In this document: one piece after another, positions 26,106 through 38,836 of the stretch
How positions within the stretch are numbered: the stretch's first letter is position 1
Layout of the letters: the number at the start of each line of letters is the position of its first letter
From: Mesoaciditoga lauensis cd-1655R = DSM 25116
GTDB lineage: Bacteria > Thermotogota > Thermotogae > Mesoaciditogales > Mesoaciditogaceae
Length of the DNA: 64,000 bases
NCBI RefSeq assembly: GCF_000745455.1
Contig: NZ_KN050690.1
Location: 38,831 to 102,830, forward strand
Reading direction: 5' to 3'
Position numbers and translations under genes: made by a program
Notes under the pieces: model-generated
What the model saw: the letters and a program-made list of their open reading frames with translations, nothing else
Told to the model about the DNA's origin: nothing
Database searches by the model: none

Positions 26106-27503
26106 ATGAGTTCTAAAAAAGTCATAGGCCCAACATTTGAAGAGATGTTGCACCCGGAAAAAATCGATCCTAAGGTGAGAAAACTCGCACTGCAGAAATT
26201 CAAAGAAGATCCACTCGATCCGATCAACTTCTTCAACATTACGTGGAAAGGACCTGATAACAAAATAAAGTACGTCGTTTTACCGAAAGAATTAACAGGG
26301 GTGGATGCCAATATAATAGTCATGTACGGCAGGGACTTTCCGACGGGAAGCCATAAGGTTGGAGCAACTTACTCCATAATGGCGGAAAAAGTTATAAGAG
26401 ATGAGGTAGATCCTTCTTACCATACGCTCGTGTGGCCATCCACAGGAAATTACGGTATAGGTGGAGCGTGGGTAGGATGCCGCATGAAATTTGACTCTGT
26501 TGTCATCCTTCCAGAGGAGATGAGCAAAGAAAGGTTTGACATCATAAGATCTTACGGTGCGCGCGTCATAGCCACTCCGGGATGCGAATCTAACGTCAAG
26601 GAAATATACGATAAGGCCAAGGAATTGAAGGCAGAAAACCCAGAAAAGGTGAGAATCCTCAATCAGTTTGAAGAATTTGGAAATTACAGATTCCATTACT
26701 ACGTAACCGGTAACACGATGCTTGAATTAGTCAAGAACGAAAAGATAGGAAACGGAAGAATTGCCGCCATCGTATCGGGTGTGGGTTCGGCAGGAACCAT
26801 AGCCTGTGGCGACAGGGTAAAACAGGAATTCCCAGAAACCAAAGTGGTTACTCTTGAGCCAATTCAATGTCCTACCATCTCAATGAACGGCTATGGTGGA
26901 CATGATATCCAAGGTATCGGCGACAAACATGTTACCTGGATTCATCACGTTACGAACAGCGATGCCGTTATCGCTGTAGACGATATGGAATCGAAGAAAG
27001 GCCTTCAGTTACTTACCGATGAGGTTGGAAAGTCTTTCTTGAAGGAGTTCATCTCTGCGGAACAAGTTGAGGAAATGGCAACCATCTTTGGAATTTCTGG
27101 GGTCGCAAACGTTTTGGGCGCGATAAAAGTTGCAAAAGAATATGGATACGGCCCCAACGATAACATATTGACGATCGCGACGGATACGGTAGAAAGATAT
27201 CGTAGCGTTATGGCTGATCTTGACAAGAGATTTGGAAAAATGGATAGAACTGAAGCAAAAGCACGTTTTGAGTCTATATTCATGGGAGTGAAAACGGATT
27301 GGTTCTTCGAGGGAACGCTTGAAAACAGAAGAAGATGGCACAATCTTAAATATTATACCTGGGTTGAACAGCAGGGGAAAACCGTTGAGGAACTCAACGA
27401 GCAGCTCAAAGAGGAATATTGGGAGAAACAACAAGCCATGGTGAAAGAAACGGATAAACTCATCATGGAATATCGCGAAAGAGAGGGAATATATGGCCTT
27501 TGA
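26106..27503 (+). CDS. PLP-dependent enzyme, cysteine synthase-like fold (type II)
   Basis: The 465-residue protein starts at ATG 26106 behind GGGAGG. It has the fold-type II PLP layout: lysine in FPTGSHKVGATYS (about residue 80), WPSTGNYGIGGAW, and a phosphate-binding loop SGVGSAGTIACG. A long C-terminal helical extension of about 80 residues ends in coiled-coil-like EELNEQLKEEYWEKQQ. It resembles uncharacterised cysteine synthase/threonine synthase relatives; the substrate cannot be named from sequence. It stands alone between the repeat block and the helicase. Confidence 0.82.
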   Translation: MSSKKVIGPTFEEMLHPEKIDPKVRKLALQKFKEDPLDPINFFNITWKGPDNKIKYVVLPKELTGVDANIIVMYGRDFPTGSHKVGATYSIMAEKVIRDEVDPSYHTLVWPSTGNYGIGGAWVGCRMKFDSVVILPEEMSKERFDIIRSYGARVIATPGCESNVKEIYDKAKELKAENPEKVRILNQFEEFGNYRFHYYVTGNTMLELVKNEKIGNGRIAAIVSGVGSAGTIACGDRVKQEFPETKVVTLEPIQCPTISMNGYGGHDIQGIGDKHVTWIHHVTNSDAVIAVDDMESKKGLQLLTDEVGKSFLKEFISAEQVEEMATIFGISGVANVLGAIKVAKEYGYGPNDNILTIATDTVERYRSVMADLDKRFGKMDRTEAKARFESIFMGVKTDWFFEGTLENRRRWHNLKYYTWVEQQGKTVEELNEQLKEEYWEKQQAMVKETDKLIMEYREREGIYGL

Positions 27504-27533
27504 TCGCTCTTTCCAAAAAAAGAGGGAAGAACT

Positions 27534-29462
27534 TTGAAAAAGGTTGACAAAATTTACAACATCGAATTTTCTTCTAACGTGTCTGAAAATATCTTAGATA
27601 ATTTAGATGAAGAACAACGTGCCGCTGTGTTAGATGAAGGCGGCACTTCTTTGGTTGTTGCGGGTCCTGGCTCTGGCAAAACTAAAACCATCACACACAA
27701 GATAGCGTTTCTTGTGTCAAAAGGAATAAAACCTCATGAGATATTGCTTGTTACTTTCACAAGGGCCGCTGCACGCGAGATGATAACAAGAGCACAACAG
27801 GTATCTCGAAATGAACTCAAAGGTATGCTGGCGGGAACTTTTCATCACGTATGCAATTACCTTCTCAGAAAATACGCTGATTTCATGAAATTAGATCCGA
27901 ATTTTTCCATATTAGACGAAGAAGATGCAAAAACTCTTGTTAAACAGGCAAGAAGTTCTGTGGTGGAAAAAGAAGAAAAATTTCCGTCGCCTTCTCTTTT
28001 GAAGAAATTGTTCTCATTAAGCGTGAATTTAGACATGGATATGGAAGATGTGATTTCAGAGAGATTTTCCTATCTTTATCCACTTATAGACAAGATAAAA
28101 GAAGTTGGAAAAAAGTACGAAGAATTAAAGGTAGAACTTTCACTTTTGGATTACGATGATCTTCTAAGTTACGCAAACCAACTCTTAGATGTCAAAAAGG
28201 TGCGTGAAAGGGAAGCATCAAGATTCAAATGGGTGCTTGTAGACGAGTTTCAAGACACCAACAAAATTCAGTACGAACTCGTAACCAAACTCTCGTCTGT
28301 TCACGGCAATCTCATGGTCGTTGGCGACGATGCACAAAGCATCTATTCGTTCAGAGGTGCGCGGTATGAGAACATATTCGATCTTTCCCACAAAGAAGGA
28401 ATAAAAGTTTACAAGATACAGACAAATTATCGCAGTTCGCCCGAGATAGTATCCCTCATAAACGTTCTTATTCCAAACAACGTATTTCAAAAGAAATTAA
28501 AGGCAGTGAAACCTCACTTCCAAAGGCCCATAGTGGTGAGCACATGGGATTCTTACGAGGAAGCCGAGTTTGTGTCAAATAAAATATCTGAACTCATAAA
28601 AGAAGGAATAAAAAAGGAAGACATAGCGGTGCTTTACAGAGCACATTCACACTCTTTGGACGTTCAAATGGAACTTTCCAAATCTAACATTCCCTTTCGT
28701 ATAAAATCCGGCATAAAATTCACGGAATCCATGCATGTTAAAGATATTTTGGCTTTTTTGAGGGTTTTGAACAATCCCAAGGATGAACTATCCTGGAGAA
28801 GGTTGCTCCAGCTTTTCACTGGCATAGGTAAAAAAGGAGCAGACAAGATAGTATCTTTCATAACTAAGGAAGAAGATCCGATAAAAAGGATGAAAGAGAT
28901 CGGAAAATTTGGTAGGAAATATGAAAAAATAGAAGAGCTTTTCAAGGAATTGAAGAAGTATTCAACGCCTTCTCAATTGATAAAATATATTTACAGCGCA
29001 TTTTATTCTGATTACTTGGCAATGACTTTCTTAGACTTCAAAGATAGGCAAGCCGATATTGAAAGACTCATGGAAATCTCTGAAAGATATATCAACATAA
29101 CCGATTTTCTTTCAGATCTTGCCATAACAGAAGATACCGATCTCAAAAATGATCTTCAAGATGATTCAAAGATCACTTTAACAACGGTACATCAAGCAAA
29201 AGGACTGGAATGGGAAGCTGTTTTCGTTTTATCGGTAAACCCGGGGGATTTTCCATCTTTTATGGGAATAAAGAGTGGTAATTTGGACGAAGAATGGAGG
29301 ATATTCTACGTTGCTATAACGCGAGCTAAAAAATACCTGTACATATGTCGTCAAATGAGTTCAAATTCAAAAGCGATGTATTCTGGAAAAATGTTGGGAG
29401 AAGAATACGATTTCGTTGAGAGCATTCCTCCTTCTTTATATGAGCGCTGGTCTGTAAGGTAA
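27534..29462 (+). CDS. UvrD/Rep/PcrA family DNA helicase
   Basis: The 642-residue protein starts at TTG behind GAGGGAAG. Superfamily 1A motifs appear in order: Q motif LDEEQRAAVLDE, Walker A VAGPGSGKTKT, Ia LLVTFTRAAAREM, Walker B LVDEFQDTNKIQYEL, motif III GDDAQSIYSFRGA, IV QTNYRSS, V TTVHQAKGLEW and VI FYVAITRAKKYL. It unwinds 3'-5' in repair or replication restart. The accessory domains are shorter than in E. coli UvrD. It is followed after 13 bases by the GGDEF protein, in an apparent operon with upp. Confidence 0.93.
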   Translation: MKKVDKIYNIEFSSNVSENILDNLDEEQRAAVLDEGGTSLVVAGPGSGKTKTITHKIAFLVSKGIKPHEILLVTFTRAAAREMITRAQQVSRNELKGMLAGTFHHVCNYLLRKYADFMKLDPNFSILDEEDAKTLVKQARSSVVEKEEKFPSPSLLKKLFSLSVNLDMDMEDVISERFSYLYPLIDKIKEVGKKYEELKVELSLLDYDDLLSYANQLLDVKKVREREASRFKWVLVDEFQDTNKIQYELVTKLSSVHGNLMVVGDDAQSIYSFRGARYENIFDLSHKEGIKVYKIQTNYRSSPEIVSLINVLIPNNVFQKKLKAVKPHFQRPIVVSTWDSYEEAEFVSNKISELIKEGIKKEDIAVLYRAHSHSLDVQMELSKSNIPFRIKSGIKFTESMHVKDILAFLRVLNNPKDELSWRRLLQLFTGIGKKGADKIVSFITKEEDPIKRMKEIGKFGRKYEKIEELFKELKKYSTPSQLIKYIYSAFYSDYLAMTFLDFKDRQADIERLMEISERYINITDFLSDLAITEDTDLKNDLQDDSKITLTTVHQAKGLEWEAVFVLSVNPGDFPSFMGIKSGNLDEEWRIFYVAITRAKKYLYICRQMSSNSKAMYSGKMLGEEYDFVESIPPSLYERWSVR

Positions 29463-29475
29463 AGGGGGTAAGATT

Positions 29476-33314
<3,839 letters not shown>

Positions 33315-33340
33315 CTCCTACTTGCGGAGGTGATATCGTT

Positions 33341-34645
33341 GTGAAACAGTATAGCAGGAAACAGTTGCGGGAGACGGTTTCGGGGTATCTCTTTGTTTTG
33401 CCTGCCTTGGTCGTTATGTCCATTTTCGTTTTCTGGCCGGTAGGATATTCGTTTTATCTCTCTTTTTTCAACTGGAATTATGCCCATCTTAAGAGCCCTC
33501 AATTCATAGGGTTTGGAAATTACGTTCAGCTTTTTCAATTAGATTCACCCCCTCCATATTCATTTTTAAAAGCGCTGGCTTACAGCGTTGTGTACATAAG
33601 CATAACGATCATTTTGACGTATGCCGTTTTTCTCCTTGTTCATCTATTAAAAGAAAAAAAAGTCAAAACCTTGGAAACGTCGTATATATTCGGAGCGGCC
33701 GCTTTAAGCATTTTCTTCGCCAAAACAACTATCCAGCATTTGGATAAAAATCTTTACATATCGCTCATTTTTTTGATCGCGGCTGTTATTTTGTTCTTTT
33801 TCAAAACGAGTCCTTTTGTCTCTTCAATGAAAGAGCACTGGGGATTGACGCTTCTTTCTCTGACAGCCTCTTATCTGTTTTTGAGGTATGCATTTCCCAG
33901 CCCTTACGGCGTTTATCAATGGCTAAACATCATCAAAGATAACGGTGATTTCATAAAATCCCTATGGAATACAGCTTATTATGTTATCCTTTACGTACCT
34001 ATAAACATATTCTTATCTTTGTTGGTTGCTTTGCTTTTAAACAGACTGAAATTGTTTAAAGCGATCTTGAGAACCTCATATTTCATGCCCTTTGTCACAT
34101 CTATAGTTGCCATAAGTTTGGTTTGGCAGTGGATATACAACGATCAATTTGGTCTTTTGAATTACATGTTGTCCATCTTTGGCTTGCCCACCCAAGCATG
34201 GCTGAAAAACGAAGTCTGGACCATACCAACTATCGCTGTAATGTCAATATGGAAAACCATAGGATACAACGCGATAATATTCTTGGCTGGCCTTCAGTCC
34301 ATAGACAAGTTTTATTACGAGGCGGCAGACATAGATGGTGCTACCGACACCCAAAAATTCTTTTACATAACGTGGCCCTTGCTTTCACCAATGACATTCT
34401 TCGTTTTAATCGTGTCCGTTATAGGAGCCTTTAAAGTATTCACGCAAGTATACGTTTTGTATCAAGGGGTTCCGGGACCTTACAACAACAGTGGTTTGAC
34501 GATAGTTTATTACATATTCAACGAATTTTACGGGGACCAACAAATGGGTTTGGCATCAGCAGCAGCTTACGTGCTCTTTGGGATAATATTGGTCTTTACC
34601 TTGATTCAATTCAGGGCTAGTCGTAAAAGAGTAGAATACACATGA
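33341..34645 (+). CDS. Sugar ABC transporter permease, MalF-like, with extra membrane module
   Basis: The 434-residue protein starts at GTG behind GGAGGTG. TM1 (YLFVLPALVVMSIFVFWPV) is followed by a family-typical FIGFGNY segment. An insertion of roughly 110 residues with about four hydrophobic stretches (for example YISITIILTYAVFLLV and NLYISLIFLIAAVILFF) comes before the permease core resumes at FIKSLWNTAYYVI. The EAA loop that contacts the ATPase reads YYEAADIDGATDTQKFFYIT. It would pair with the MalG-like protein downstream to import an oligosaccharide. No binding protein or ATPase gene adjoins it. Confidence 0.88.
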   Translation: MKQYSRKQLRETVSGYLFVLPALVVMSIFVFWPVGYSFYLSFFNWNYAHLKSPQFIGFGNYVQLFQLDSPPPYSFLKALAYSVVYISITIILTYAVFLLVHLLKEKKVKTLETSYIFGAAALSIFFAKTTIQHLDKNLYISLIFLIAAVILFFFKTSPFVSSMKEHWGLTLLSLTASYLFLRYAFPSPYGVYQWLNIIKDNGDFIKSLWNTAYYVILYVPINIFLSLLVALLLNRLKLFKAILRTSYFMPFVTSIVAISLVWQWIYNDQFGLLNYMLSIFGLPTQAWLKNEVWTIPTIAVMSIWKTIGYNAIIFLAGLQSIDKFYYEAADIDGATDTQKFFYITWPLLSPMTFFVLIVSVIGAFKVFTQVYVLYQGVPGPYNNSGLTIVYYIFNEFYGDQQMGLASAAAYVLFGIILVFTLIQFRASRKRVEYT

Positions 34646-34655
34646 GGTGACGATG

Positions 34656-37040
34656 ATGAAGATGAAAAACGGATTCGTGGAAATGATCCTTTACATAATA
34701 GCATTTGCCGGAGCGGCCATCATGCTTATGCCATTTGTATGGATGGTGGACACTTCTTTAAAACTTCCAGAAGAAGTCCAGGTTTGGCCACCTACCTGGG
34801 GCACCGAAAACGCGTTGAACACGAGGTACATTCCTGCTGCCATAGATCATTCAGCTTACGCTGGTGTGAACTACGCAGCCTTGAGCCTTCAACAATTTTT
34901 GACATCTGGAAATTCTAGAAAGAAAACCCTTCCAAATCTTTTAACGGTAAAACTCGTGGGGACTCCTCCAATAAGAGGAACGTTCCATTTGCTTTTAAAA
35001 GAAGGGAAGGATAATCCGAAGTATGCAGATTCCATAAACAAAAATGAGTTTTACTCCGTAATCTCAAAGATAGATGCAAGAAAATACCCATCCGAATTTG
35101 AAAATGAGTTCAAAAAACTTAAAAATTTGGAATCGATGCCAACGGAATACATGAAGGAATTCATAACGATCTTCAAATACGGAAACAATCCCATACTTTC
35201 AAGGGTAAATTTCGTAAACGGTGTAGACAAAAGTGGAGAAACTGCGCAAACCTTTATGAAAAGATTCGGCCCCATTTTGGCTAGAAATCCAAGATTGGCA
35301 ATTCAGAAAAACGATCCCGATAAAGTTGTAGAGGAAAAGAAGATCTTAAAAGATTTTTTCTCATCGGATGAATATGAAAAAAGCTTGAAGTCATTCTTGA
35401 AGGATATTCAGAATGTGAAAAAAGGGCTTGGTACCCTTTCTTCTGATAAAGGCAAGCTAATTTCAGATTTTAACGACCTTCTCACGAAAATAGATGTGAG
35501 AGAAAGATTGATTCAAAAATTTGGGTCCGTTGATTCATCTCTGAATACCGTCTTGAAAGTGTACGATTCAAGAGCTGTTCAACCTCTGAAAGAATGGATG
35601 AACCTGTTACTTTCGTTCGATGATCTTGAAGGATTTTACAACTCTTCAAGAAAATTATCACTTAAAAATCCGGAATTGGATTTTACCTTTTTATCTCCTG
35701 AACAGAAAAAACGTAATTTGGAAGAGGCTTTTAAGAAAGCAAATGTGCCATCTTATTATCTAAACATTGCCAACAAAATAGTTGAAAGTGGAAAAAGTGC
35801 CAATTTCCTGAATTCTTTCATAAAAACTTTGAATTCAGATGTAAAAGGCAACCTCACAAAAATGGGATACACTCCTCAAAAGTCCGCTTTCATATTTGGG
35901 AAGCTTTCTTCGATAACGTCAAGCATGAAAATACTCTACTCTTCACTTTCCAGTGATGAGGCGAAAAAAATGGATAGCTTAATTGCAGAAGACGCTTCTA
36001 ATTTCTCTTTACTTGCCAGTAAGATAAATGAAGAATTCTCTTCCAAATATCCAAATTCCACCCGAGTATTGGTGGGGCAACTCGAATCCGTCGATGATTA
36101 TCTTTCATCTATGGGAAAAGCGAAAATATCTATTGAGAAGCTCTTGAAAAAAACCTGGGATGATCAAAAAGCCATTTTGAAATTCACGGATATTTACAAC
36201 GACGTCTATTACACCATGAAAATTTTAAAAGCACCTTCCATCGTTAGCAAAGTTGAATACTTCCCTACCAATGGAAAGATAAAGATATACTTCAAAGATG
36301 TGAACAGCGTTTGGTTCTTCGATGCAAATGTTCACGTAAAAGCCACCTTTTCTTTTTCGGAAGTGTTCGCAAATCTCTTTCAAAATTACGTTGACGCGTG
36401 GAACGCCGCACCTTTCGCAAGATACTATTTAAACACCGTTTTCGTTGCAACCGTTACGACGTTCCTCAACATCGTCGTCGGTGTTATGGCAGCTTTCGCA
36501 TTTTCAAAGCTACACTTCAAAGGAAGGAATTTCCTATTCATACTTTTCCTGGCGACTATGATGATACCGGGAGAAGTTTTGCTGGTCCCGAATTTTATCA
36601 CGATCGTGAAATTTGGGTGGTTTAACACCTATTACGCCTTGATAGTGCCCTGGATAGCCAGTGCCTTTGTCATCTTCTTGATGAGGCAAAATTTCATGAG
36701 CGTGCCCGATGAATTGTTCGATGCGGCTAAAATAGATGGGGCCTCCAAATGGAGATTTTTATGGACCATCCTGGTGCCTCTCTCAAGACCTGTTATAATT
36801 ACGGGAGCGCTGCTGAATTTCGTTGGAAGCTGGAATGCATTTTTATGGGTGTTGATAGTAACAAGTACGCCTTCAATGCGTACGCTGCCCGTAGGGCTCC
36901 AAAATTTCAGCAGTAATGCAGGTACGATGTATAATCAATTAATGGCCGCTTCCACTTTTTCGATGTTGCCAATTGTCATACTTTTCTTGTTTGCTCAAAA
37001 GTATTTCATACAAGGTATAGCTCGAAGTGGCCTAAAATGA
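34656..37040 (+). CDS. Sugar ABC transporter permease, MalG-like, with about 520-residue extracytoplasmic insertion
   Basis: The protein has 794 residues against about 280 for a normal MalG. ATG 34656 gives the best spacing from GAGGTG; 34647 and 34653 are alternatives. TM1 (ILYIIAFAGAAIMLMPFVWM) ends at about residue 30. A largely helical, Lys/Ser-rich region of about 520 residues follows before the usual VDAWNAAPFARYYLNTVFV. The remaining five helices and EAA loop (LFDAAKIDGASKWRFLWTI) are normal. The insertion sits in the loop facing the outside, so it may contact the binding protein or sense substrate. I recall long MalG forms in Thermotogota but cannot compare here. Confidence 0.88.
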   Translation: MKMKNGFVEMILYIIAFAGAAIMLMPFVWMVDTSLKLPEEVQVWPPTWGTENALNTRYIPAAIDHSAYAGVNYAALSLQQFLTSGNSRKKTLPNLLTVKLVGTPPIRGTFHLLLKEGKDNPKYADSINKNEFYSVISKIDARKYPSEFENEFKKLKNLESMPTEYMKEFITIFKYGNNPILSRVNFVNGVDKSGETAQTFMKRFGPILARNPRLAIQKNDPDKVVEEKKILKDFFSSDEYEKSLKSFLKDIQNVKKGLGTLSSDKGKLISDFNDLLTKIDVRERLIQKFGSVDSSLNTVLKVYDSRAVQPLKEWMNLLLSFDDLEGFYNSSRKLSLKNPELDFTFLSPEQKKRNLEEAFKKANVPSYYLNIANKIVESGKSANFLNSFIKTLNSDVKGNLTKMGYTPQKSAFIFGKLSSITSSMKILYSSLSSDEAKKMDSLIAEDASNFSLLASKINEEFSSKYPNSTRVLVGQLESVDDYLSSMGKAKISIEKLLKKTWDDQKAILKFTDIYNDVYYTMKILKAPSIVSKVEYFPTNGKIKIYFKDVNSVWFFDANVHVKATFSFSEVFANLFQNYVDAWNAAPFARYYLNTVFVATVTTFLNIVVGVMAAFAFSKLHFKGRNFLFILFLATMMIPGEVLLVPNFITIVKFGWFNTYYALIVPWIASAFVIFLMRQNFMSVPDELFDAAKIDGASKWRFLWTILVPLSRPVIITGALLNFVGSWNAFLWVLIVTSTPSMRTLPVGLQNFSSNAGTMYNQLMAASTFSMLPIVILFLFAQKYFIQGIARSGLK

Positions 37041-37055
37041 TGGAGGTGTCTTTCT

Positions 37056-37868
37056 TTGAAAAAAGTAACAGTATTGGGTGGGGTTGCCATTCTGTTGTTG
37101 GTAATGATAATAGCTCTTAGCGGGTGTTTTAACACCCAATCTACGTTAGCATACGATTTTTATTCTCAATCCACACCAGCGTCTGTTTTGCATGTGTACA
37201 TATCTATAATTTCTATACGTGCAGATGAAATTAACAACACAACAACGTTTCCAACGCCTAGAAAAATAGATCTTGTTTCCAACGACGTACAAAAAATAGT
37301 TCCCAATATAGGAGTTACCGCTCCACTGAGTATACATCATTTGAAATTCGTTGTGAACCCTGTTGCCACGGTAGTGTACGCTACTTCAAACGCCAGCAAC
37401 ATAACTAAAACTTTCAACATTTCAAACACGACGGTGGATTTTTATGGATACTCAACACAACAAATGGAAAAGTCTTCATTTAAAATAAACGGGGTTGGGC
37501 AAAACAAAAGCGCTTTGATAGTATGGGATCTTTCTAATTTCTCAAGCCCATCAACAACAAACATAACGTTAAATGGAATGGCATTTGATGAAGATGGGCT
37601 GATAAAGTTAAGCGTAAAATACAGAGCACCATTTGATAAAGTTTACTTTGCAAAAATTTCTGACGTGCCAAATACCTTTGAATTTTCCAAAAAATGTGAT
37701 GAGGATAACTACGATCGTTTAAACGATGAATATAAGTTCACTTTGTATCCTTTCCGTTCGCCAGCTAGCACCTACCAAGCGAATCTATCTATAAACACCG
37801 CCACGCAAACGCTGGTGTCAACGGAAATAAGTATAGGCTCCTCAGATATCACCATCACACTTCCATGA
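37056..37868 (+). CDS. Predicted lipoprotein, function unknown
   Basis: The 270-residue protein starts at TTG behind GGAGGTG. A signal peptide (VAILLLVMIIALSGC) ends in a lipobox with the acylated Cys at about 24. The mature part is beta-rich and full of Ser/Thr/Asn (NNTTTFPTP, SNASNITKTFNISNTT), like surface proteins. It faintly resembles DUF4382-type lipoproteins, but I am not sure. It lies 15 bases after the permease gene, so it is probably co-transcribed; it is not a MalE-type binding protein by size or sequence. Confidence 0.75.
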   Translation: MKKVTVLGGVAILLLVMIIALSGCFNTQSTLAYDFYSQSTPASVLHVYISIISIRADEINNTTTFPTPRKIDLVSNDVQKIVPNIGVTAPLSIHHLKFVVNPVATVVYATSNASNITKTFNISNTTVDFYGYSTQQMEKSSFKINGVGQNKSALIVWDLSNFSSPSTTNITLNGMAFDEDGLIKLSVKYRAPFDKVYFAKISDVPNTFEFSKKCDEDNYDRLNDEYKFTLYPFRSPASTYQANLSINTATQTLVSTEISIGSSDITITLP

Positions 37869-37884
37869 AAAGAAGTAAAGAGAA

Positions 37885-38154
37885 GTGAAAAGAAAGAGAA
37901 CATATTTCATCTATATTTTACTTGCAGGCTTTATCGCATGGTTGCTGTATTTTGACGTTGTCTCTTACATGAATTTCAAGGTGGAAAATTTAAAGTATCG
38001 ACAGGCTCTGAAAGAATACGAAAAAGCCAAAAATGATCTAAACATGTTGGAAAAAGAGCTAAAGGAGTTGCAAAAACAAATTGAAAGTAGTGGTAACAAC
38101 ATCTCACAAACCAACTCATCAACAGGTACTTCAAGCTCTGAAAATAGCAAGTGA
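37885..38154 (+). CDS. Small membrane-anchored coiled-coil protein, FtsB/DivIC-like
   Basis: The 89-residue protein starts at GTG 37885. It has a short basic start, one membrane helix (YFIYILLAGFIAWLLYFDVV) and a heptad-rich helix (YEKAKNDLNMLEKELKELQK) ending in a Ser/Asn-rich tail. This is the architecture of FtsB/DivIC septum proteins, which bridge FtsQ and FtsL, but many unrelated small proteins share it. Its last 74 bases overlap the methyltransferase gene in another frame. The assignment to division is tentative. Confidence 0.55.
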   Translation: MKRKRTYFIYILLAGFIAWLLYFDVVSYMNFKVENLKYRQALKEYEKAKNDLNMLEKELKELQKQIESSGNNISQTNSSTGTSSSENSK

Positions 38155-38836
38155 GTTGGGTGCACGTTACGTATCAAGGCGTCATCTCATTCCAAGAAAA
38201 GACGAAACTGTTTTGATAGTTGAAAGTGATAGATTATCAGCGGTAAAAGATGGAAAAAGATTTTTCTTCCATCCTTCTCTTGCGGTGATAAGAAAATCGA
38301 ACCTCGATACGGGAGAAAGGGATTACTTAATAGAATCGCTTAATTTAAATGGAAATGAAGAAGTTTTAGACTGTACATTGGGTTTGGGAAGTGAAGCTAT
38401 ATTGATATCACACTTCTTGCCAGAGGGAAAGGTTATAGGCCTTGAAAAATCTCCCATCATAAAGATGATAGTGGAGGACGGTATAAAGCGAAAAGAAAAA
38501 CTTTACAAATGGATACAAAAAGCTGTTGAAAGAATTGAAATAATGAATGCTGACTATAAAGAGTTCATTCGCAAAACGAGGAGAAAATTCGATTGCGTTT
38601 ATGCTGATCCTATGTTTGAGCATCCAAGTTATGACTCCTCTGCCATGAATTCAATGAGGCCTTTCGCGGATAACTCCGCAATAGATGTGGAAGATATAGA
38701 AATCATGAAAAACATCGCAAAAAAGCGCGTGGTGGTAAAAGCAAAATGGAACGACTCCATATTTGAAAGATATAACTTTGACAGGGTTATGGGAAGTGCA
38801 AAAAGTGGTATAGGATATGGAGTGATAGAAGTTTGA
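38081..38836 (+). CDS. Class I SAM-dependent methyltransferase, RsmJ/YpiP-like
   Basis: The 251-residue protein starts at TTG 38081. VVTTSHKPTHQQVLQAL at the N terminus resembles the start of RsmJ-like proteins, which favours this start despite the 74-base overlap with the upstream gene. The SAM site reads EVLDCTLGLGSEAILISH, followed by GLEKSPIIK, and the catalytic region DCVYADPMFEHPS resembles the DPMFP motif of RsmJ. A 16S rRNA guanine methyltransferase role is likely but not proven. The stop overlaps the miaA start by 4 bases. Confidence 0.78.
   Translation: MKVVVTTSHKPTHQQVLQALKIASELGARYVSRRHLIPRKDETVLIVESDRLSAVKDGKRFFFHPSLAVIRKSNLDTGERDYLIESLNLNGNEEVLDCTLGLGSEAILISHFLPEGKVIGLEKSPIIKMIVEDGIKRKEKLYKWIQKAVERIEIMNADYKEFIRKTRRKFDCVYADPMFEHPSYDSSAMNSMRPFADNSAIDVEDIEIMKNIAKKRVVVKAKWNDSIFERYNFDRVMGSAKSGIGYGVIEV

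Noticed and set aside
37056-37868. Lipoprotein as the sugar-binding protein of the permease pair
   Set aside because: At 270 residues it is too short for a MalE-type protein and lacks its motifs; its beta-rich Ser/Thr/Asn composition suggests another role.
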